Source: an uncultured Clostridia bacterium (GTDB lineage: Bacteria > Bacillota > Clostridia > Oscillospirales > Oscillospiraceae). From it: a stretch of DNA of 25,307 nt. Positions within the stretch are counted from its first letter, which is position 1, and each line of letters opens with the position of its first letter. Position numbers and translations under genes: made by a program. The notes below the pieces were generated by a model. The model was given only the letters and a program-made list of their open reading frames with translations. It was not told the DNA's origin and searched no databases. Positions 20,351-25,307 of the stretch are shown in pieces. Location: NCBI GenBank assembly GCA_946405655.1, contig CAMJHX010000003.1, positions 1-25,307 on the forward strand. Direction: 5' to 3'.

Positions 20351-21013
20351 TTATTTAATGACGAACGTATTCCCGTCAAATTCGATCAGACCCTCCGCCT
20401 GCATTTCTGACAGCTCGCGCGTCATCGCGCTGCGGTTGGCGTGCAGATAGCTCGCCATCTCGGTGCGGTTGAGCGGGATCGTGATGTATTTGCTGCCCTG
20501 CTTCTGCGCCTGAATGGAGAGATAGGAGAGGATCTTCTCACGCAGGGAGCCCTTCGCGGAGATCTCGATCTTCTCCATCAGCCGGAGATTCTTCTCGCCC
20601 ATCAGCAAAAAGAAATTGCGCGAGAGCGCCGTGTGGAACGGGCATTGCTTCTTGCATGGCGTCAGCACATTGTCGAGCGGGAGAAAGAGCGCCTTCGTCT
20701 CCGCCGCCGCGAGGAAAGAGACGTGGCTTGCCTGCTCGCGCCGCAGTGCGAACGTCTCGCCGAAGATCTCGCCCGGACCCATGTAGTCCAGCAGCGTCCG
20801 CCGGCCCCAGACGTCCTCCTTGAGCATGTGCACCGTGCCGCTGAGCACGATGCCGACGTCCTGCACATGATCCTGCTCGAGCAGAATGAATTCACCCTTG
20901 CGGTAGCTGCGCGTGTAGGTCTTCAGACAGCCCAGCAGCGCCGTGCGCTCACTGTCATGAATGCCCTGAAAAATCGGTGCTGCGGCAACCGCATCCGAAA
21001 CGGAAGACATCAT
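20351..21013 (-). CDS. Crp/Fnr family transcriptional regulator
   Basis: The protein has 220 residues from the ATG at 21013, with GGAGGAGG five bases upstream (a GTG at 21019 and an ATG at 21010 are alternatives). The N-terminal cyclic-nucleotide-binding fold spans about 15-115 (YRKGEFILLEQDHVQDVGIV, GPGEIFGETFAL), followed by a dimer helix and a C-terminal Crp-type winged helix with recognition part RTEMASYLHANRSAMTRELS. It lacks the N-terminal cysteine cluster of classical Fnr but has Cys120 and Cys124 in a PCKKQCPFH segment, with Cys29 elsewhere; these may sense redox or NO, which is inference. It is divergent from the nrfA operon and shares a palindrome with it, so it most likely controls both. 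Confidence 0.92.
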   Translation of the reverse strand: MMSSVSDAVAAAPIFQGIHDSERTALLGCLKTYTRSYRKGEFILLEQDHVQDVGIVLSGTVHMLKEDVWGRRTLLDYMGPGEIFGETFALRREQASHVSFLAAAETKALFLPLDNVLTPCKKQCPFHTALSRNFFLLMGEKNLRLMEKIEISAKGSLREKILSYLSIQAQKQGSKYITIPLNRTEMASYLHANRSAMTRELSEMQAEGLIEFDGNTFVIK

Positions 21014-21047
21014 AAGCACCTCCTCCTCTTTCTTTCACCGTGAAGAT

Positions 21048-21053
21048 ATTATA
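21048..21053 (-). promoter_or_regulatory. -10 element of the Crp/Fnr gene
   Basis: A perfect TATAAT on the minus strand (21053-21048). No -35 hexamer lies 16-18 bases upstream; instead the Crp/Fnr palindrome is centred 42.5 bases from the predicted start of transcription, as in activator-dependent promoters. Confidence 0.7.
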
Positions 21054-21075
21054 AATCAAGTTTGCAAGAGAATAA

Positions 21076-21091
21076 TGTTGCAGCCGCAACA
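21076..21091. promoter_or_regulatory. Crp/Fnr-type operator shared by two divergent promoters
   Basis: TGTTGC-AGCC-GCAACA is a perfect 6-4-6 palindrome, the spacing of Crp/Fnr family boxes. Its centre (21083.5) is half a base from the midpoint between the two divergent -10 elements. Confidence 0.75.
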
Positions 21092-21112
21092 ACCGAAGAA
21101 TCCAACATCGTG

Positions 21113-21118
21113 TAAAAT
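21113..21118 (+). promoter_or_regulatory. -10 element of the nrfA operon
   Basis: TAAAAT at 21113-21118 has no recognisable -35. The predicted start near 21125 puts the palindrome at -41.5, the class II activator position. A leader of about 55 bases follows. Confidence 0.65.
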
Positions 21119-21180
21119 GAAATTGGAAATCTGCCCATATGGAGCAGAGTCCGGAATACGCCTTTTCGGAGGACATTTCA

Positions 21181-22791
21181 ATGAGAAGAGATACGAAGAA
21201 GAAAGAACGCATCAGCGATATCGTCGGCATCTGCAGCGGCATCCTGCTGCTGGCGTTCCTCGTGTTCAGCATCATCTGGGCGAACACGGTGCACACGGTC
21301 GGTGTGCGCAATAGCGCCGTGCCGGATTCCGCCATGACCGTGCAGGGCACGGCGGACGGACGCAACGGCCCGATCACGGTCGAGGTCGTGGCGGATCAGG
21401 ATCAGATCTATCAGCTGCGCGTCCTCTCTCAGGAGGAGACGGACGGCATCGGCTCCGAGGCAATCACGCAGATCCCCAAGGCGATCATCGCCGGTCAGGA
21501 TCTGGATGTGGACGCCGTCGGCGGCGCGACCATCACGTCCGAGGCGCTGCGCACCGCCATTGTCAACGCCCTGCGTGACGCGGGGATCGACACCAAGGCC
21601 TTCAATCTGCGCACCGTCAAGCTTGAAAATGTGGCGACGACGATCGCGGAGGCCGAGGCCGGCAACAGCGATATCAAGGTCATCAAGAGCGGCGACTGGG
21701 CGGAGCTGTACCCGAACGAGTACGAGTCCTGGTTCTCCAACGAGATGAACAGCGAGTTCCACAGCTATCTGGAAAAGTTCCCCTATCTCGTCACGCTCTA
21801 TGACGGCTACGGCTTCGCCAAGCAGTATGAGAGCGCCCGCGGCCATATGTACGTCATCGACGACGTGACCGGCACGGCCCGCCCGCATCCGCTGGCGAAC
21901 TGCTTCACCTGCAAGACCCCGGATTTCACCGTCATGACGAACAACATGGGCGACGCCGCCTATGCCCTCAAGTTTGAGGACGTCATGCAGCAGGTCAACG
22001 AGCCCCTCGGCTGCTACAACTGCCACGGCAACGAGCCCGGCGACAATCCCGGCCAGATCGTCATCACCCACGCATACGCGGCGGACGCCGTCGGCGAGGA
22101 CTTCACCGAGATCGACGCTGCGAACCTCGCCTGCGGTCAGTGCCACGTTGAGTACTATTTCGACCCCGGCACGAAGGCGACCACCCTCCCGCACAACAGC
22201 CTCGCCTCCATGGATCCCGACGAGATTCTCAACTACTACAACAACGTGCTCGTCGATGAAAACGGACAGGGCTTCGCGGACTTCACCAGCCCGAACACCG
22301 GCATCCGCGTCATCAAGGTGCAGCACCCCGAGTTCGAGACCTATCTCGGCGAGGGCAGCGTCCACCGCGGCAAGTTCACCTGCGCCGACTGCCACATGAC
22401 CGAGGCCGTTGACGCCAGCGGCAACACCTACATGAACCATTACCTCTCCAGCCCGCTGGAGAATCAGGAGCTCATCAACAACACCTGCTCCAAGTGCCAT
22501 GACAATCTCGTTGCCGAGATCACCGCGCTCGAGGAGGACGTCATCGCCAAGACCACCGAGGTCGGCGAGAACCTCGTGGAGCTCCACCACGCCATCACCG
22601 CCGCCATGGACTCCGGCAAGTACACCGACGCTGAGCTCGACGCCATCCGCGCCGTCGCCCGCGACGCGCAGTTCTATTGGGACTTTGTCTTCGTCGAGAA
22701 CTCCAACGGCGCGCACAACTCCAAGCTGACCTACCGCTGCCTCGACAAGGCCGCCGCGCTCACCGAGCAGGCGATGGGTATGTTCAAGTAA
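21181..22791 (+). CDS. nrfA: FMN-binding domain fused to pentaheme NrfA-like nitrite reductase
   Basis: The protein has 536 residues from the ATG at 21181 (GGAGG eight bases upstream; the ATG at 21139 has none). A membrane anchor spans 14-34. Residues about 62-136 are an FMN_bind domain: ETDGIGSEAI, then D111-AVGGAT-I, the flavinylation motif with Thr117 as predicted FMN acceptor. Residues 165-536 are NrfA-like, with CFTCK at 241-245 (lysine-ligated active heme) and CxxCH at 278, 318, 401 and 436. The active-site set is visible: Arg220 (RGHMY), Tyr325 (HVEYYF), Lys379, Gln381 and His382 (KVQHPEFE). NrfA reduces nitrite to ammonia with six electrons outside the membrane. Usual NrfA has no flavin domain and uses NrfH; here FMN may take that role. 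It heads an operon with resB and resC. Confidence 0.92.
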   Translation: MRRDTKKKERISDIVGICSGILLLAFLVFSIIWANTVHTVGVRNSAVPDSAMTVQGTADGRNGPITVEVVADQDQIYQLRVLSQEETDGIGSEAITQIPKAIIAGQDLDVDAVGGATITSEALRTAIVNALRDAGIDTKAFNLRTVKLENVATTIAEAEAGNSDIKVIKSGDWAELYPNEYESWFSNEMNSEFHSYLEKFPYLVTLYDGYGFAKQYESARGHMYVIDDVTGTARPHPLANCFTCKTPDFTVMTNNMGDAAYALKFEDVMQQVNEPLGCYNCHGNEPGDNPGQIVITHAYAADAVGEDFTEIDAANLACGQCHVEYYFDPGTKATTLPHNSLASMDPDEILNYYNNVLVDENGQGFADFTSPNTGIRVIKVQHPEFETYLGEGSVHRGKFTCADCHMTEAVDASGNTYMNHYLSSPLENQELINNTCSKCHDNLVAEITALEEDVIAKTTEVGENLVELHHAITAAMDSGKYTDAELDAIRAVARDAQFYWDFVFVENSNGAHNSKLTYRCLDKAAALTEQAMGMFK

Positions 22792-22814
22792 GTCAACCGA
22801 TCAAAACCACATTC

Positions 22815-22845
22815 CGGGCCGTCTGCGCGCTCCGCAGACGGCCCG
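22815..22845 (+). other. Intercistronic hairpin between nrfA and resB
   Basis: A perfect 13-pair GC-rich stem (22815-22827 with 22833-22845) around a five-base loop, not followed by T. It probably protects the nrfA mRNA 3' end or sets a processing site rather than ending transcription. Confidence 0.6.
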
Positions 22846-22883
22846 AATACTGAAAACAAAATCCGAAATTTGGAAGTTATGAT

Positions 22884-24143
22884 ATGAAAAAGCTCTGGAA
22901 TTTCCTGCGCTCCATGCGCTTCGGCGTCATTCTGCTGCTTTTGATCGCGCTCTGCTCCGTCGCGGGCTCGATCATTCCCCAGCAGCGGGAGGTCGCCTAT
23001 TACGCGGAGAATTATACGCAGTTTCACCCCACGATTCTCGCCCTGCAGCTTGATAACATCTTCGAGAGCTGGTATTTCATTGTCCTGCTCGCGCTGCTCT
23101 GCCTGAATCTCACGCTCTGCTCGATCCTGCGCGGCATTTCTCTCATGAAGGACCACCGCTTCGTCCAGCGCGCCGGCCTCCTTCCGGACGCAAAGAAGCT
23201 CACGCCTTCGGGCGTCGAAAAGCTCCGCGCGCACCTGACGGAGGACCTGCACTGCAAGCCGGTGCAGACGGGGGAGAGCACGGTCTATACCAAGCGCCTC
23301 TTCGGGCGGTACGGCACGTTTCTTACGCACCTTGCCATCCTGCTCACGGTCATCTTCGGCGCGCTCGCGCTCTATCTCCCCACGCTCACGGACGATACCT
23401 GCATGCCCGGCGAGAGCATCCGCATGGCGGACGGCACGGACATCCATGTCGACTCCTTCCGCATCGAGAACGACGCCGGCGATCTTGACTTTTCGAGCGA
23501 GATCACCGTCACGCTGCCGGACGGCAGAAAGAGCGACCTGCAGCGCATCCGCGTCAATTACCCGATGCACTTCGGCCCCTATAAGATCTATCAGCAGACC
23601 TACGGCACCGCCGGATCGATCACGGCCACGAATCTGGAAACCGGCGTTGCGGAGGATTTCCCGCTCACCGAGAGCGTCTTCCTCACGCTCGACGGCGTCA
23701 GCGGCCTCTGGTACGATACGCTCTATCCCGGCTATGTGCAGGATGATGACGGGAATATTACCCTCATCAACAACGTCGTCGGCAGCTATGAGGACCCGAT
23801 CTATCAGGTACAGATGGCGGAAAACGGGGAGTATATTTCCATGCTCGCCTTCCCGGGCGACGATCTTGAGGTCGGCGGCATGCGCTTTCATTTCAACGAC
23901 CCGATCGACTATCCCGGTCTGCGCATCAAGCATACGCCCACGGTTGTCAACGCCCTGCTTTTGGCAGCTTTCCTGCTCATGACGCTCGGCCTTTATATTA
24001 CATTCTTCCTCCAGCCTGTGCTGGTGAAGGTCGATGACGAGGGCTATGCCGTCGGCGGCCCGAAGCCCGAGGGCATGCGCCTCAGCCTCGAGGCGCTGCT
24101 GGAATCCGATGAATTGACTCCAAAGGAGGTACCACATAAATGA
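22884..24143 (+). CDS. resB: Cytochrome c biogenesis protein ResB (Ccs1)
   Basis: The 419-residue protein is the Ccs1/ResB half of system II cytochrome c maturation, which with CcsA/ResC moves heme across the membrane and attaches it to CxxCH motifs. Helices are seen at about 12-30 (FGVILLLLIALCSVAGSIIP, the family signature with IIPQ), 65-85, 143-165 (GRYGTFLTHLAILLTVIFGA, with the conserved His) and 350-372 near the C-terminus. Between the third and fourth lies a large beta-rich extracytoplasmic domain (about 168-345). GGAAG stands some nine bases before the ATG. Its stop overlaps the resC start (ATGA). Its place behind nrfA implies dedicated heme loading of that enzyme. Confidence 0.93.
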   Translation: MKKLWNFLRSMRFGVILLLLIALCSVAGSIIPQQREVAYYAENYTQFHPTILALQLDNIFESWYFIVLLALLCLNLTLCSILRGISLMKDHRFVQRAGLLPDAKKLTPSGVEKLRAHLTEDLHCKPVQTGESTVYTKRLFGRYGTFLTHLAILLTVIFGALALYLPTLTDDTCMPGESIRMADGTDIHVDSFRIENDAGDLDFSSEITVTLPDGRKSDLQRIRVNYPMHFGPYKIYQQTYGTAGSITATNLETGVAEDFPLTESVFLTLDGVSGLWYDTLYPGYVQDDDGNITLINNVVGSYEDPIYQVQMAENGEYISMLAFPGDDLEVGGMRFHFNDPIDYPGLRIKHTPTVVNALLLAAFLLMTLGLYITFFLQPVLVKVDDEGYAVGGPKPEGMRLSLEALLESDELTPKEVPHK

Positions 24144-24940
24144 ACACCCTGATGAATGTCCTGTTCTTCGGCGCCATCGTGCTGTATTTCATCGGCGCGG
24201 TGCTGCAGTTCGTCGGCTCCAGCTTCAAAAAGCCGGGCCTCACCAAAGCCGCGTGGATCGTTTTCCTTGCGGGCTTCGCGGCGCACACGGTCTATCTCAT
24301 CGTGCGCGGCGTTGTGGCGCACCGTCTCCCGCTCGCGAACCAGTTTGAGTTCGCCACGGCCTTCGCCTGGGGCGTCGCGCTCATTATGATCATCCTCAAC
24401 GCCCGCTTCCATGCCGACTGGATCGCCGTCGCCGCCATGCCCGCGGCCTTCCTGATCCTCAGCTATGCCGCCCTGCAGCCGCGCGAGATCACCGAGCTCA
24501 TGCCTGCGCTCAAGAGCGCGTGGTTCGGCTTCCACATCGGCTCCGCCGCCATCAGCTATTCCTGCTTCATCTTAGCCGGCGCGGCGGGCCTCCGCTGGCT
24601 GCTCCTCGCGCGCAGGGAGAGTCCCGATTCCCGCAAGCTCCACCAGATGGACTATATGGCCTACCGCCTCATCGCCGTGGGCTTTCTGCTCCTCACGGTC
24701 ACGATCCTCACCGGCGCGATCTGGGCAGAGCAGGCGTGGTCCGCGTTCTGGACGTGGGATCCCAAGGAGGTCTGGGCGCTGATCACGTGGATCATCTATG
24801 CCGTCTATCTCCACCTCCGTCTGCGCCAGAAGCGCTCCGGGAAGGTCATGGCATGGTTTGCGATCATCGCCGTCCCCGTCGTGCTCTTCACGTTCGTCGG
24901 CGTCAATACGCTCATGCCCGGCCTGCACAGCTACGGTTGA
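24140..24940 (+). CDS. resC: Cytochrome c biogenesis protein CcsA/ResC
   Basis: The 266-residue membrane protein has about eight helices and is the heme-handling partner of ResB. The family's tryptophan-rich heme-binding loop is clear: WAEQAWSAFWTWDPKEVWAL at about residues 194-213. Conserved histidines flank it: HTVYLIVRG and AHRLPLANQFEF in the N-terminal half, FHIGSAAISYS in the middle and LHSYG at the C-terminus. The length fits bacterial CcsA. It overlaps resB by four bases. Together the two genes supply what an anaerobic Gram-positive needs to mature the pentaheme enzyme encoded upstream; no thiol-reducing CcdA or ResA gene is in the window. Confidence 0.94.
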   Translation: MNTLMNVLFFGAIVLYFIGAVLQFVGSSFKKPGLTKAAWIVFLAGFAAHTVYLIVRGVVAHRLPLANQFEFATAFAWGVALIMIILNARFHADWIAVAAMPAAFLILSYAALQPREITELMPALKSAWFGFHIGSAAISYSCFILAGAAGLRWLLLARRESPDSRKLHQMDYMAYRLIAVGFLLLTVTILTGAIWAEQAWSAFWTWDPKEVWALITWIIYAVYLHLRLRQKRSGKVMAWFAIIAVPVVLFTFVGVNTLMPGLHSYG

Positions 24941-24956
24941 TGGAGGGGCATGTCAT

Positions 24957-25307
24957 ATGAAAGAAATTTATACCCGCGTCAGCATCCGAAAGTATCAGCC
25001 CGAGCCCGTCGAGCCGGAGAAGATCACCGCCATTCTCCGCGCGGCCATGGCGGCGCCGTCCGCCGGCAATCAGCAGCCGTGGGAGTTTTACGTCGTCACG
25101 AATCCGGAGCTGATCGAAAAGCTCAGTACCGTGAGCCCCTATTCCGGCTGCGCCAAAAATGCCCCGGTTGTCATCGTCTCCGCCTACCGCGAAAAGCTCT
25201 GGGCGCCGATGTATGCGCAGATCGATATGAGCATCGCTATGGAGCATCTCTGGCTCGCCTGCGAGGAGCAGGGGCTCGGCGGCGTCTGGATGGGCATCGC
25301 CCCGCAG
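24957..25307 (+). CDS. Nitroreductase family protein, 5' part
   Basis: The gene starts at the ATG at 24957, with GGAGGGG eight bases upstream, 16 bases after resC, and runs off the window after 117 codons. MKEIYTRVSIRKYQPEPVEPEKI and AAMAAPSAGNQQPWEFYVVT are the usual N-terminal blocks of the FMN-dependent nitroreductase fold (R-S-I-R-K-Y and A-P-S-A-x-N-x-Q-P-W), and IDMSIAMEHLWLACEEQGLGG follows as in the family. These dimeric flavoproteins reduce nitro compounds, quinones or other substrates with NAD(P)H. Close spacing suggests cotranscription with nrfA-resBC, but a functional link to nitrite reduction is not shown. Confidence 0.9.
   Translation, partial: MKEIYTRVSIRKYQPEPVEPEKITAILRAAMAAPSAGNQQPWEFYVVTNPELIEKLSTVSPYSGCAKNAPVVIVSAYREKLWAPMYAQIDMSIAMEHLWLACEEQGLGGVWMGIAPQ

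Noticed and set aside
21139..21180. Upstream ATG of nrfA adding 14 residues
   Set aside because: No ribosome site precedes it, while GGAGG is well placed for the ATG at 21181, and the later start leaves a normal basic N-terminus before the membrane anchor.
22815..22845. Terminator ending the nrfA transcript
   Set aside because: No T-run follows on the plus strand, and resB has no promoter of its own that I can see, so read-through is needed.

Overview
The window looks like chromosomal DNA from a high-GC member of the Clostridia, most likely an Oscillospiraceae-type gut anaerobe. The reasons are strong AGGAGG-type ribosome sites, AT-rich sigma-A promoters set in GC-rich coding sequence, typical clostridial families (YitT, a Lys/Ala-rich DUF6465-like protein, DUF3592, SLH-domain and FliB-like proteins) and families of GC-rich palindromic intergenic repeats. 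The exact genus cannot be fixed from the sequence alone.

Layout. 1-1206 (minus): a tightly coupled operon of a membrane protein, an Asp/Glu racemase and the start of a YgjV-like protein. 1290-1682 (minus): a Lys/Ala-rich DUF6465-like protein. 1977-4920 (plus): a copper operon, csoR-copA, behind a promoter covered by two CsoR operators; copA ends in a fused CopZ-like domain with its own ribosome site. 5072-6222: a small unknown protein and a YitT protein. 6331-7515: an MFS transporter whose leader carries an intrinsic terminator. 7675-10014: arginine deiminase plus a TIGR00300/LOR-SDH-type ornithine cyclodeaminase. 10160-11068 (minus): an SLH-domain surface protein. 11199-12557: TrkA. 12639-12826: tRNA-Asp and tRNA-Thr. 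12860-13540: a gene-poor stretch of palindromic repeats with a relic of an HTH/recombinase gene. 13560-14955 (minus): a DUF3592 protein and a small membrane protein. 15115-15190: tRNA-Pro, followed by an AT-richer MNT/HepT toxin-antitoxin pair. 16053-20317: a four-gene operon of a DMT transporter with a His-rich tail, an LtrA-like protein, a FliB-like protein and an MFS transporter.

The most interesting part is 20351-24940. A Crp/Fnr-family regulator is divergent from an operon encoding a pentaheme NrfA-like nitrite reductase and the system II cytochrome c maturation proteins ResB and ResC. The NrfA is not standard: a membrane anchor and an FMN-binding domain, with a covalent flavinylation-type motif, are fused in front of the heme domain, and no NrfH quinol dehydrogenase gene is present nearby. 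One perfect palindrome (TGTTGC-N4-GCAACA) lies midway between the two divergent -10 elements, about 41.5-42.5 bp upstream of both predicted start sites, where a class II Crp/Fnr activator binds. My inference is a flavin-wired ammonia-forming nitrite reductase controlled by its own neighbour. The window ends inside a nitroreductase-family gene.

All functional calls rest on motif reading without database searches.
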